Shown: positions 22,637 to 34,312, counted from the first letter of the stretch. The stretch: DNA of 64,000 nucleotides from Perognathus longimembris pacificus (GCF_023159225.1 NC_063171.1:12129326-12193325); one strand, 5' to 3'. Translations and numbers: made by a program. The notes: generated from the letters alone by a model not told the origin.

Positions 22637-25049
22637 GGGGCTTAAGAGTCAGGACAGGCGGAATTCCCATCTATTTTTCTTTTTTTTCTGGGAATATCCC
22701 CAGTCCTGATGGCCCTTTTTCCGCGAACCGAACTGCTGCGAGTCGCCACGCGGCACTTTTCACTAATACCATTGCTGGCTTCCACACCCACCTCCACCTC
22801 CACACCACTTGTCTACCCTGGTGAGTGAAACTGCTGCCGCTCCAGTTCTCTGCTGCTCCGTCCACTTCAGCCGCTTCTGCATGGTAAGCTCTCATCCACT
22901 CACCAGGTGCCTCCCTCCCGCCTCCCTCCTGTGCTTTTTGGGTTTTGCATCACAGTCACACCCGAGCTGGGAAACTGCTAGCACGCCTCTTGACAGTGCA
23001 ATGAGGCCTGCTCAAAATACTCGCACAGATACAGTTTTTGCCACTGCAATGGTAAATGGTCAGAAGTCACTTATATTCAGGCTCTCTCTCTTTCTCTTTT
23101 CCTCTCGTCCTGCTTACTTGCTTCCTTTGAAACTCCAAGTTGTACCATACTGGTAATGTGCCTTGCTCACAAAGCTGCCTCTTCACAGACCTCCAAAACT
23201 GAGGCTTGTCCACCAATGTGCTTTGTCAGCAAAGATATCTTGTTGTGCCAAGTCCCAAAACCACCACCAAGAAGACCACCAAGACTCAGACATTCCGAAA
23301 TGCAAAAGCAAGGCAAGGCTTTTTTTAAGCGAGCTGCAACTCGGGCCTCGTCCTACCCACCGACACAGCGGAAGTTAGGAGGGAGCCCTGAGCTGTGATT
23401 ACACAGGGCTTATAAAGGCAAAGAACAAAGTTAAAACAATCAGGTGTTCAAGCAAGCAAGATTAGGATACAGGTACAAATCTGATTGGCTCAGGGTTCGA
23501 TTCTAGGGGTGGTCAGATTTAAGCATTCCCAGCGGTTAGAGTTCTAGACCGACTGGGCCCTAATGGGCTTGTCCTGGGTCTGCTCCCAGGGCCTTCTTAT
23601 CTCAGGTTCGCATGGTAAAGTGGGGTACACGTGGTAAAATGGGGCCTGACTTCAAAGTCTGGCACTTCAATCTAAAAGTTATTTTCTCTAGCATTGACCA
23701 CGTGGTGGATATTGGGTTTAACAGGCACCAGCAAGCCATGCTACATGTTCTCTGTTAGTGTGTTTGTGCCCTCCTGCCACCCCCCTCAACATGGCACCCC
23801 ACTGGAGTTTATCAAAATATGGTTTCTCCATTTTATAATGTGAAAATTGTTGCTTGCTAGTAAAATTGTTTTTCTAACCGACCACGTGGTTTTAAAATAT
23901 TGGGCAAAAAAAATATCATTTACTATTGGAATTCTGAAAGAGTCTACTGCTGAAATTCATTTTTGCATGCTGTAAAACCTATGTGCACAGTGTGTATGTG
24001 TGTTCAATGTGTGTATGTCTGTGTAAACGTCATTTGTTAGTGAAGTCTCAGAAAAGGGAATTGAAGAAACAGTGTAGGAAGAAGATGGTATGGGTATGTC
24101 TTAAATTCATATAAGACAAAGATTGTTAAATTGGTGTACAATTGTTGGCTGTGACTTAAACACTGATGTAAAACCAGTATGCCATTCTTCATATATCCAT
24201 CTAGCTATATATCTGTGCTAAAACTCATCACATCTACTGAGTTTTGTCATTGCAGAATTCTGGCAAGTATTTGGTCAATTCTTGACAAGGTACAGGTAAG
24301 CTCTAGTCCCCTTGGTCTCCTTGTTGTTTTAATTGGAAATCAAAAGGGCTTTTGTTGCAAAGACTCCTTGGATTGCAGTTCAAAGCCAGCCCGGGCTGAA
24401 AATCTCTCTCAAACTCCATCTCCCAATTAATCAGCGAAGAGCCAGGCTGGAAGCATGGCTGAAGAGACTTATCTCTAACCAGCCAAATGCTGGAAGTGGA
24501 GCTCAAGTGGCAGAGTACTAGCCTCGAGCAGAAGTGCTCAGGGACAGTGCCCAGGCCCTGAGTTCAAATGCTGTGAATGCCAACGAGGGCAAGCCATCCC
24601 AGCAACAAGCACCTAGACCACTGGGACTCAGCCAGTTCCGGGAACAAGTATCGTGGAGTGGAGTAAGAGGAAAATGATCGCATCCAAAATGGAGTCACTT
24701 TGTCTCACCCTTTCAAAATTAATCAGAGCCGGGTGATCAAGAGATAGTAGCTTGTCCATCTAATGTCCATACCAGAGTATAAGAACCAGCCAAGTCACCC
24801 AATTTTTAATTTTGTGCCCTAAGCCCTTCCTTTTGCCTTAATATTTTTTTTTTTGTCCAGCCCCTGCCTCATGAGACTTCTTCCAGGCTTCATTCAAGGA
24901 CTGGCATCTACCACCAAGGGACCCTGCTGCTCGCCTTCTCCAGGAGTGGCCACATTTCTGCCTTTTACCCCTAATGCCGACACCCCTTGCCAGCAGGAAG
25001 CAGCCAGAGAGAGTCTGCACCCTTTTTCATAACTATTAAAAGGCTGGAA
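22637..25049 (+). mobile_element. Interior of the LTR element, no retroviral genes
   Basis: The 2.4 kb interior is GC-richer than its surroundings in its first kilobase. Open frames of up to 115 codons (22809-23156) show no gag or pol motif. Near its end (25035-25049) a short purine-rich stretch, AAAAGGCTGGAA, is a plausible degraded polypurine tract. A Geo-like SINE tail lies at about 24484-24580. The origin of the rest is unknown; captured host sequence is possible. Confidence 0.7.
24340..24590 (+). mobile_element. Geo-tailed SINE inside the LTR-element interior
   Basis: GCAGTTCAAAGCCAGCCCGG (about 24376-24395) and CTCCATCTCCCAATTAATCA resemble the middle of the B1-like Geo SINE. AGTGGAGCTCAAGTGGCAGA to GCCCTGAGTTCAAATGC (about 24492-24575) is a clear Geo half. 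There is no poly(A) tail or target duplication, so it may be an ancient part of the element rather than a later insertion. Confidence 0.65.
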
Positions 25050-25423
25050 TGTTAGGTCCTCTCCCTGAGTGCTCCATGTAGATGCCCCCACCTCATTAAG
25101 TCTCCACCCAGTTACCTGGGTAACCAGCAGACCTGGAGGCAGTTACCTCCCCTTTCCCTGAGGTCACATCCTAATCCACCTGGCCACACCCCTTGCCCCT
25201 GCCCTAGATATAAGGCAAGGCTGGGTGGGGGGTCTCTCGCTCTCTCCCTCTCTCTCCCTTCTCTCTTTTCCTCTCTCTCCCTTCTCTCTCTCCCCCTCTC
25301 TCCCTTCTCTCCAGCCATGGATCATCTCGGCCACAGGCCAGCAGTTTGGTAATAAACTTTCTCTCCTGCCTTAATACCGCATGTCGTTCTCCTTTACCGG
25401 CTACCTACTTTAAAAACGTAACA
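25050..25423 (+). repeat. 3' LTR
   Basis: Near-identical to the 5' LTR with a shorter CT tract (about 25236-25313) and one extra G before it. The TATA box is at 25209-25215 and AATAAA at 25351-25356. The last bases read CGTAACA rather than CCTAACA, and the base before the donor-like GT is also changed (TTTGGT). Confidence 0.93.
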
Positions 25424-25428
25424 TACAT

Positions 25429-26302
25429 GGCTCAAGTGGGAAAATTCTAAATCTAAATATTTACACTTAACCCATGATATTAGAAACATAATAAGAAACA
25501 AGGAAAAGTTAAGCGTAAACTCTGGATTAAAAATCCAATGCATTTTGTTTCAATTAGAGATGGATGTTTGCTTAGAATATTTAAGTATGTTTACCACGGA
25601 TGTTAAGTGAGATTTAAAGCTACAAATCATGTGGCCAATTTGTGTCACAATGGACTGTGTCACATACTCTAGGGCATGTACCACAAGAAATGGTGCTTAC
25701 TTTGCTCTAAAACTCAAGGAATAAGCAAAATGCATGAAAAATTTCCAAAATCTCCCACTTTTAGAATCACAAGATGACACAAAATAAGAAAAAAAAGATG
25801 CTAAGGAAAACAAGTATAAGCTAGCAGAGGTAAAAGCAAGGCAGAATCTGAGAACAGAGTAAATATAGTAGAAGAACAAAGAGAATATGATATCGCTGAA
25901 GCCAAGGGACTTTGTTTAATAAACAACAAACTAATTAAGTATTCAGAATATATTTGAAGCTAAGAGATAAAGGGTTGTTGGCATCTTTTTTAAGAGTAAG
26001 GCAGTACTAACAAGCAGGAAAATAATTTTCTGACTTTATAGTTACCTTACTGAATGTTTCATAGAACTGAGAAGTTTGAATAAAGAATGTCTAAATATTT
26101 GGGTGAAAGTGAGAAATAATAACTGGAAATTTCTGAATCCAGGTATATAAAATGGCAGGTTTGAAACAACTAATTAAAAATTACAAAAATGCTCTTATAT
26201 GTCCTTTGCTTTATTTTTGTCTGTCCATAGCAGATATTATGATTAATATTATTTACTGAAATAAATGAGTGATTAGTCCTCTTATTCTCCCTCTAAATGA
26301 AT
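25429..26302. other. Unique DNA between the LTR element and the large L1
   Basis: AT-rich, no gene or RNA supported. Confidence 0.6.
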
Positions 26303-26327
26303 AGGTTTGGGTTTCTTTTTTTTTTTA

Positions 26328-27045
26328 AGTTTTTATTATAAAACTGATGTACAGAGAGGTTACAGTTTCATACGTTAGGCATTGGATACATTTCTTGTAC
26401 TGTTTGTTACCTTGTCCCTCATACTCCCCTCCCCCCTCCCCCTTTCCCCCCCTGAGGTGTTCAGTTCACTTACACCAAACAGTTTTGCAATTATTGCTTT
26501 TGTTGTTGTTTGTCTTTTTTTACCCTTTTTCTCTCAATTTGTTATTCCCTTTCAATTTCCTAGTTCTAATACCAGTATACACGGTTTCCAATATACTCAG
26601 ATAAGATTACAGAGATAGTGTAGATACAATCTCAAGAAGGTGATACAAGAACATCATCAAGAGTAGAAGCTACAGATACACATGGGATGTTGAAAGTAGT
26701 TACAACTGTGATATAACAATCATTTCCATAAAATGGATTTCATTTCACTTAGCATCATCTTATGTGATCATAAGGGTATAGCTGGGCTGGGGATATGGCC
26801 TAGTGGCAAGAGATCTTGCCTCCTATACATGAGGCCCTGGGTTCAATTCCCCAGCACCATATATACAGACAACGGCCAGAAGTGGCACTGTGGCTCAAGT
26901 GGCAGAGTGCTACCTTGAGCAAAAGGAAGCCAGGGACAGTGCTCAGGCCTTGAGTCCAAGGCCCAGGATTGGCCAAAAAACAAAAAAAAAAGGGTATAGC
27001 TATTGGGCTCTTGTGATCCTCTCCTGTGACTTGCCTAAACCTGTG
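26328..27045 (-). mobile_element. L1 3' UTR (split by a SINE)
   Basis: Runs from the ORF2 stop to the poly(A). It contains a C-rich tract on the plus strand (about 26423-26453), G-rich on the sense strand with several runs of 3 or more G. It is followed on the sense side by the conserved end text complementary to ACTGATGTACAGAGAGGTTA. The same blocks occur in the L1 tails at 28.8, 53.8 and 12.8 kb. Confidence 0.88.
26784..26989 (+). mobile_element. IDL-Geo SINE inserted in the L1 3' UTR
   Basis: Full dimer with an A-rich tail, flanked by the perfect duplication AAGGGTATAGCT at 26772-26783 and 26990-27001. The L1 text is continuous when the SINE and one copy of the duplication are removed, so the SINE is younger than the L1. 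Confidence 0.95.
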
Positions 27046-30000
27046 CTAATTATTCCCAATAAGGGAGTCCATGTTTCTTTGGGTCTGGCTCACTTCACTT
27101 AGTATAATTTTTTCCAAGTCCTGCCATTTCCTTACAAATGGGGCAATGTCATTCTTTCTGATAGAGGCATAAAATTCCATTGTGTATATGTACCACATTT
27201 TCCTGATCCATTCGTCTACGGAGGGGCATCTGGGTTGGTTCCAGATTCTCGCTATGACAAATTGCGCTTCAATGAACATTGTTGTGCTGGTGGCTTTACT
27301 GTGATTTTGTTTGTGGTTTTTCGGATAGATACCCAAAAGTGGGGTTGCTGGGTCATAGGGGAGTTCTACATTTAGCCATCTGAGGACTCTCCATACTGCT
27401 TGCCAGAGTGGCTGAACCAGTTTACATTCCCACCAACAATGAAGTAGGGTTCCCTTTGGGCCACATCCCCTCCAACAACTGTTATTGTTAGTTTTCTTGA
27501 TATATGACATTCTTACTGGGGTGAAATGGAGTCTCAATGTTGTTTTGATTTGCATTTCTTTTATGGCCAGTGATGGAGAGCACTTTTTCATATGTCTCTT
27601 GGCCATTCTCACTTCATTATCAGAGAAGTCTCTTTGTAGGTCTTTAGCCCACTTGATGAGCGGGCTATTAGTTCTTTGTGGTTTTGTTTTGGAGGAAGGT
27701 AATTTTTTTAGTTCTGCATAGATTTTAGATATGAGGCCTTTGTCCGTTGAATGGCCGGTAAAGATCTTCTCCCAGTCTGTGGGCTTTTTGTTTATCTTGC
27801 AAGCTATGTCCTTTGCCATGCAGAAGCTCTGCAGTTTGATGCAGTCCCATTTGTCCAACCATTCTTTGATTTGTAGCCTTTCAGGGTCTTTGTTAAGGAA
27901 GTTCTGTCCTGCGCCAAGGAGCCCAAGTGTTTCTCCTACTTCTTCCTTTAGTGTTTTCAGGGTATCTGTTTTGATTTCGAGGTCTTTAATCCATTTGGAA
28001 TTGATTTTGGTGCAGGGTGATATATAAGGATCTAGTTTTAGTTTGTTGCATGTGTGGAGCCAGTTTTCCCAGCACAATTTGTTAAAGAGGCTATCTTTCT
28101 TCCAAACTATTGTTTTACCCCTTTATCAAAGATTAAGTAAGCGTAGTTCTGTGGGTTCAAACCGGGTCTTCAATTCTGTATTGGTATTCAGGCCTGTTCT
28201 GGTGCCAATACCAAGCTATTTTTATTACTATAGCTTTATAATACAACTTGAAGTTGGGTATTGTAATTCCTCCAGCACTGTTCTTTCTGCTTAGGATTGT
28301 TTTTGCTATTGTAGGTCTTTTATTATTCCATATGAATTTCTGGATTGCTTCCTCTATTTCATCAAAAATGGTGTTCGGATATTAATGGGTATTGCATTGA
28401 ATTTGTAGATAGCCTTTGGCAATATTGCCATTTTGATTATATTAATCCTCCCAATCCAGGATCATGGGAGGTTTTTCCATTTCCTTAGTTCTGACTTAAT
28501 TTCGTTTTTCAAGGTTTTAAAGTTCTCCTCAAAGAGGTCTTTCACTTCTTTAGTTAAGGTTATTCCTAGGTATTTTATGTTTTGGGGGGCTATTGCAAAG
28601 GGCGTGGCTTTCCTGATATCAGCCTCGGTCTTTCTCGGTCTTTGGGTCGTTAGCATAGAGAAAGGCCATTGATTTTTGAAGGTTTATTTTATATCCTGCA
28701 ACTTTGCCAAAGTTTTGGATCAGCTCTAGTAGCTTGGGGGTAGAGTCTATGGGATTCTTTTTTTTTTTTTTTTCTTTTTTTTTCTCAAATTTTTATTATC
28801 CAACTGATGTACAGAGAGGTTACAGTATCATACGTTGGGCATTGGATACATTTCTTGTACTGTTTGTTGCCTTGTCCCTCATGCCCCCCTCCCTCCCCCC
28901 TTTCCCTCCCCCCCCAGTTGTTCAGTTCACTTACACCAAACAGTTTTGCAAGTATTGCTTTTTTAGTTATTTCTCTTTTTTTATCCTGTGTCTCTCAAAT
29001 TTGGTATTCCCTTTGAATTTCCTACTTCCAATACCAGTAAACACGGTTTCCAATATACTCAGATAAGATTACAGAGATAGTGTAGGTACAACCATAGGAA
29101 GGTGATACAAGAACATCGTCAATAATAGAAACTACACATACACATAGGACGTTGAAAGTAGTTACAACTGTGATATATCAATTGTTTCCATAACAGGGGA
29201 GAGAGTGGACATCCCTGCCTTGTTCCTGATTTTAAAGGGAATGGCTTTAGTTTGTCACCATTTAGAGTTATGCTTGCTGTTGGATTGTCATAAACTGCCT
29301 TGATTATATTCAGGAATGTTCCCTGGAATCCCAGTTTTTCCAGGGCTTTTAGGATAAATGGATGCTGGATTTTATCAAACGCTTTTTCTTCATCCAGAGA
29401 TAAAAGCATGTGGTTCTTTAGCTTGCTCCGGGTGATGTGGTGGATTACATTAATTGACTTGCGTATATTAAACCAACTTTGCATCCCTGGGATGAATCCA
29501 GTTTGATCGTGGTGTATGATTTTTTTGATGACCTGTTGAAGTCGATTGGCCAGAATTTTGGTGAGAATTTTTGTGTCTATGTTCATCAGGGAGATCGGTC
29601 TATAGTCCTCTTTCCGTGATGAGTCCCTGCCTGGTTTTGGGATGAGGGTTATACTGGCTTCATAGAATGAGTCTGGAAGTGAACGTTCTCTTTCAATTTC
29701 ATTGAAGAGTTTGAGAAATATTGGTGTGAGTTCTGTTTTGAAGGCCTTGTAGAATTCTGCAGTGAATCCGTCTGGACCTGGGCTTTTCTTGGATGGGAGA
29801 TCATTTATTGCCGTTTCTATTTCAATACTGGATATGGGTCTATTTAGGAGGTTTAAATCTTCATGGTTAAGTTTGGGGATATGAATTTTTTTTCTAGGAA
29901 ATCATCCATTTCTTCCAAGTTCTCGAATTTGTTGGCATAAAGGTTTGCAAAATAGTCCTTTATTATTTTCTGAATTTCGGTTATTTCTGTGGTGATGTTA

Positions 30001-31228
30001 CCAGTTTTATCTCTTATATTGTTTATTTGAGTGTGCTGCCTTTGTTTTTTGGACAGGTTTGCCAGGGGTCTGTCTATCTTGTTTATTTTTTCAAAGAACA
30101 AACTCTTTGTTTTGTTGATTCTTTCGATGGTTTTTTCATCTCCAATTGATTTAATTCTGATTTGATTTTAATTATTTGCTTCCATCTATTGATTTGCGGT
30201 TTGGCTTGTTGTTCTCTCTCAAGGAAATTATGGTGCTTCCTTAAATTATTGAGTTGCTGTTTCTCCAGTTTGTTGATGTATGCACTCAGAGATATAAATT
30301 TTCCTCTGAGTACTGCCTTTGCTGTGTCCCAAAGGAGCTGGTACTTTGTGTCCTCAACTTGGTTGAATTCCATAAACATTTGAATTTCCGTTTTAATTTC
30401 TTCAATGAACCTCTGATGGTTCAGCAGTGTGTTGTTTAGTCTCCATGAATTGTAGCAATTTCTGTGGTGGCTGTGTGAGTTGCGCTCTAATTTTATTCCA
30501 TTGTGGTCTGAGAGAATGCAGGGAATGGTTTTGATACTTCTGAATTTGTACAGATTTTCTTTGTGCCCTAAGATGTGATCTATTTTGGAGAATGTTCCAT
30601 GTGCTGCCGAAAAGAATGTGTATTCTGTCCTTGCTGGGTGGAATATTCTGTAGATGTCGATTAAGTCAAGTTGGTCTATGCAATTGTTTAATTCTGTGGT
30701 TTCTTTGTTCAGTTTTTGGTGTGTTGATCTGTCCAGAGGTGATAATGGAGTGTTAAAGTCCCCAACTATCAATGTGTTTGGTTCTATCAATGTATTTGGC
30801 TTTAGAGTCAGTAGTGTTTGTTTGATGAAGTTGGGTGCTCCTGCATTTGGTGTGTCGATATTTAGAATGGTTATTTCTTCCTGTAGGAGAGATCCCTTTA
30901 CTAGTATGTAGTAACCTTCTTTGTCTCTTCTTACGTTTTTTAATTTGAAATCAATTTTGTCTGATACTAGGTTTGCAACTCCAGCCTGCTTATGGGGACC
31001 ATTTGCTTGATAGATTTGATTCCAGCCTTTCACTTTTAGAAGATGTTTACTTTTGGTGGATAGATGTGTCTCTTGGAGGCAGCAGAAAGATGGATCTTGA
31101 TTTTTGATCCAACTTATGAGCCCATGTCGTTTGATTGGAGAATTAAGTCCATTAATGTTGAGAGGATTGAGAGATGATTGTTTGTTCCTTTCATTATCAC
31201 TATCTTGTTTAAAGCTGTGTCTTCCCAT
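27046..31228 (-). pseudogene. L1 ORF2 pseudogene (endonuclease - reverse transcriptase)
   Basis: ORF2 nicks target DNA and reverse-transcribes L1 RNA. The start MGRHSFKQDS is at 31228. The endonuclease domain (31228 to about 30480) retains LNINGLNSPIKRHGL, QETHLSTKSK, GDFNTPLSPLDRS and a terminal SDHNGIKLE. Reverse transcriptase text at 29586-29196 keeps [15 protein letters not shown] (motif A) and [12 protein letters not shown] (motif B). The catalytic motif C is missing because a nested L1 tail replaced about 130 bases. The C-terminal 343-residue open frame (28077-27046) has a Cys/His cluster, CWRGCGPKGTLLHCWWEC, and ends SQTQRNMDSLIGNN. There is a frameshift near 30090 and at least one more at 29590-29850. 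Confidence 0.93.
28757..29194 (-). mobile_element. Nested 5'-truncated L1 tail inside ORF2
   Basis: A T/C-rich run (28757-28782), then 3' UTR text almost identical to that at 26330-26740, ending at GATATATCAATTGTTTCCAT (about 29171-29190). Same orientation as the host L1. On the right ORF2 breaks after its motif B. On the left it resumes at [18 protein letters not shown], so target DNA was lost and no target duplication is visible. Confidence 0.88.
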
Positions 31229-31246
31229 TTCTTGATCTGATATTTA

Positions 31247-32407
31247 TTATTTAGGGTTCATTTCTCTGTCTGTACTGGGATCTTGATTATTATCCCTGTA
31301 TAGTACATCTTTGAAGACTTTCTGTAAAGCTGGTTTGGCGGAGATATATTGTTTCAGTTTTTCCTTACTGTGGAAGACTTTTATTTGACCTTCGGCTATG
31401 AAGGAGAGTTTGGCTGGGTACAGAGTTCTTGGTTGATAGTCATTTTTATTTAGCGTTTGGTATCCTTCATTCCAGGCTCTCCTTGCTTTCATGGTCTCTG
31501 CTGAGAAGTCTGGGGTAATTCTGATTGCTTTTCCTTTATATGTGATTGTTTTCTTTGCCCTAACAGCTTTGAGTATTTTTTCCTTGCACTCTACTGAACC
31601 TGTTTTGATCACAATGTGTCGGTGGGATGTCCTATTCTGGTCTGGTCGATTTGGGGTTCTAAATGCTTCTTGTATCTCTATATGCCTTTCCTTCTGTATA
31701 TTTGGGAAGTTCTCAGCTAATATTCTGTTAAATAGGTTGCCTATCCCATTAACCTCTTTCTCCAAGTTTTCCTCAATACCTATTATTCTTAAATTGGGCT
31801 TCCTGATCGTGTCTTTAATCTCCTGTAGCGATCTGTTTTGTTGATTGGACTGGATTTGAATTGATTTTTGATCTTTCTCCATAGAATCTAAGGAATCTTC
31901 AGCTCATGAAATTCGGTCTTCTGCTTCAGTTATTCGGGACTGTAAGCTAGTTACTTGTTTTTGAATCTCTTTTGCTTCTGACTGGTCTTTCCTGATAATT
32001 TCCATGTCATTTCTTAGGTCTTGTATGGACTTCTTTACTTCATTAACTTCATTAGTTTGGTTTTGAGAGTTGTCTCTCAAATCTTTAAGCTGGTTAGCTA
32101 TCTTTTCATTTGACTCTTGAAGTTCATCTATCTTTCTATTTATGGATGCCATGAAATTCTCCATTAATTTTTGCTTTGCCTCCTCATGCTCTAGAATAAT
32201 TGACTGAAGAGATTCAAACTTTTCATTTATCATGCTTATCAGTAGACTTTGTAGAGCATTTTGAGGGTTCTCTTCTATGTCTTTGATTGACTGCTCTGCT
32301 TCCTGCTTGTTTTGAGTGGGGGATAAGACTTCATTGTTTGCCATTTTTCTTGTGTTTCTTCTGCCCATTTGAATTGGGGATGCCAGTCTACCAGCACCTG
32401 TGAGCAC
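31247..32407 (-). pseudogene. L1 ORF1 pseudogene (RNA-binding chaperone), single internal stop
   Basis: ORF1 protein coats L1 RNA as a coiled-coil trimer. The first part (32407-31904) carries a long charged coiled coil (EEAKQKLMENFMASINRKID onwards). The second (31882-31247) carries the RNA-recognition and C-terminal domains (PNLRIIGIEENLEKEVNGIG; ARRAWNEGYQTLNKNDYQPR; LYPAKLSFIAEGQIKVF). The two parts are in the same frame and separated only by a TGA at 31904-31906. The likely start is MGRRNTRKMANNEV at 32368, with 32407 as an in-frame upstream Met. The whole reading frame is 387 codons including both stops, near the usual length. Confidence 0.93.
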
Positions 32408-34137
32408 CCTTTAAGACCCAAAGCAGCCCTTACCAAGCACTGTTGTGTAAATCTTACAAGTTCACAATTATGTACAGATACCCTGTATACCTGTCTGATC
32501 CTGGGCCCTGTATTCAGTAGTTACTTATTTACTGTTACAACCCTATACACAATTCTGGTTTTTATATTAAGTTCTTTTAGGACTGGCTTTCTCCATGAAC
32601 CCCTTTGATTCACTCAGAGTAAGCTGGGATACCCTCTATCCAATAACCAGGAGTCATTGGAGACTGGAGGTCCAGGCAGTAAGTCAGGAGGGTAAGTTGG
32701 AGGTAGTAAAGAGAATAGAGTAAATTGTATTTTGTAGGGGAGGTGGTGATTTTGGTTTAGTTTCAGTGATGTGGAAGTCTCGAGTAGAGTAGAATCAGTA
32801 GAGAGAATATGGTTGCAATGATAGATAATGGAGAGTTAGCACAAAATAGTGGAGGTGTTCTTCATAGGAAAGTAAGTTTTAAAGAAAGAGAACGCAAAGA
32901 GAGAAATAAAGTAAAAATAGTGGGAGACAGATGCACACAACAGAGAAAAATTATTTAAAAAAGAAAAAAAAAGGAAAAAATCAGAAATGGAACAGCTCAA
33001 ACAAACAGAAAAGAAAAAAAACTTGATAAAACAAACAGGTAAAAATAGAAAACATGGGGAAAAAAAAAAACCGACGACGTTTCCGAATTGAAAAAATTTT
33101 TTTTTTTAAAGTTTAAGAAATGTTCAAAAGATAAAGAAAAAAAAATGGAGTCTTCCTTGTTTGGGTGGTCTTTCCCCAGTCTCTGGTATTCTCGTGATGG
33201 TCTGCAGTCTATATTCCTGATTGGCTGGGTTTGGCAGAATTCAGTTTGCTCCTCTGTTTGCTGCGGGGCCGCGGCCTTTAACGCCTGCCTTTGAATAGGC
33301 TGTGGACAGGGCGCCTTTGGCCTGTTTTACCCGGCTGAGAGTTGCTTGCCTGTGCAAGGCTTCTGCCTCCTGGGCGGGACGGCCTCCTTGGCAGAAGTGG
33401 CTATGGAAAGCAGCTCCGTTTCGGGCTGGGAATTGGGCTTCCTTTGTGATGGGACCGTTTAACTGTCTCAGGTTTCTCCATCTGGTGTTTCCATGCCACC
33501 GGGAGCTGCTGGCTGTTTTTGTGTTAAATTTAGAAGTTCCGGTGGGCATTCTCCTTCACGGAGCTGGCTCTCACTGTTCCGTCCCTTTTGCCCTTTTCAA
33601 AGATGGCTAATTTGACCTCGCTTTTCCAGGCCCGCTTTAGTTCCAATCTTGTCTGACCCTATGCCGGTGGCAAAGATGGCGCTTTGCTCTGGTGGTGGGG
33701 GAAGGGCTGCCTTGCAGAAGCTGCTCTGTGGGCGGGAGTGAGAATATCTTTCGTGGGGTACTCATGCTTTCTCTGTGATTTCAGGTCGTCCGTGCTCAGC
33801 CGCTGCCTGGTGTCCGCTGTGTGCTTTACCTGCGTGGAGTGCGGGTTGCTGTGATGGGCGCTGTGCCAGCACGGCCGAAACTGGCGTGGCGGTGGGATAC
33901 CACCCAGAGCTCAAATCTGTGTTTTCAGTTGAGCAAGGTCGATTTTTCCTTCCTGGCCAGAATCCCTGTACTGTTACAACTTACGCTGGTTGTATTTCTA
34001 GTGGTAAAAGTTTCTATGGGGTGAGAAAACTGTGATGCTGGAGGGAGCTGAGCTAGTGCACTGCAGCTCCTCTGCTGTCTTCCCAGAAGTCTCCAATACT
34101 CGCTTTTTCTCTTGCTGTAAGATGCTCTGGCCCTTCT
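32408..34137 (-). promoter_or_regulatory. L1 5' UTR with CpG-rich promoter segment
   Basis: Upstream of ORF1 there is first an A/G-rich stretch on the plus strand (about 32820-33135). Then comes the only GC- and CpG-rich segment of the window (about 33240-34080). Open frames on both strands there reflect base composition. The plus strand shows CAAAGATGGCGCTTT near 33671 and CAAAGATGGCTAATTT near 33598, which resemble YY1-type ATGGC sites. I see no tandem monomers like those of mouse L1. The boundary with the added leader is uncertain (about 34085-34137). Confidence 0.7.
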
Positions 34138-34253
34138 TAGGACTCTGTCATCAAGAAGGTGATCATTGGATATGGTACCTCAATACAGTTCTTCCAGAAA
34201 CTTCTTTGTGATCCTCCAGAAATTTCTTTGGATAATGTCATTAGCACCCTGAT
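34138..34253 (-). other. Unidentified segment between the LTR leader and the L1 5' UTR
   Basis: About 116 bases inside the L1 target duplications, matching neither LTR nor L1 elsewhere in the window. On the plus strand it stays open in one frame (VIIGYGTSIQFFQKLLCDPP within it) and is preceded by a pyrimidine-rich CTCTGGCCCTTCTTAG. It may be an exon of a host transcript, sense or antisense. I do not recognise the protein, and the minus strand is also open, so coding status is unproven. Confidence 0.5.
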
Positions 34254-34312
34254 CGAACTGCTGGCCTGTGGCCGAGATGATCCATGGCTGGAGAGAAGGG
34301 AGAGAGGAGAGC
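34254..34312 (-). repeat. LTR fragment at the extreme 5' end of the L1
   Basis: Its reverse complement reads CTCTCCAGCCATGGATCATC...GGCCAGCAGTTCG, matching 22500-22539 of the 5' LTR with minor changes. It stops precisely at the G before the LTR's GTAATA. It lies inside the L1 target duplication, so it was part of the inserted cDNA. Confidence 0.85.

Larger units (their letters stand above)
22213..25428 (+). mobile_element. Non-autonomous LTR retrotransposon, complete, with 5-bp target duplication
   Basis: Two LTRs (22218-22614 and 25050-25423) flank a 2.4-kb interior and are bounded by TACAT at 22213-22217 and 25424-25428. A primer binding site lies 4 bases inside the 5' LTR. The interior has no gag, protease, pol or env open frame, so the element must borrow enzymes from a related provirus. 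The tRNA-His-like primer site and short target duplication fit a class I (gammaretrovirus-like) ERV. By eye the LTRs differ at about nine positions outside the CT tract, so the insertion is not very recent. It lies 0.9 kb left of the L1 whose 5' end carries a piece of the same LTR family. Confidence 0.9.

Noticed and set aside
22809..23156. 115-codon open frame in the LTR-element interior
   Set aside because: No gag, pol or env motif, and Ser/Pro-rich text typical of GC/CT-rich non-coding DNA. Not called as a gene.
33241..33610. Opposed 102-codon open frames in GC-rich DNA
   Set aside because: They lie in the L1 5' UTR. Open frames on both strands reflect high GC content.
34138..34253. Direct call of a host exon
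   Set aside because: One frame looks protein-like, but the opposite strand is also open, I cannot name the protein, and the segment arrived inside a retrotransposed L1. Reported as unidentified instead.
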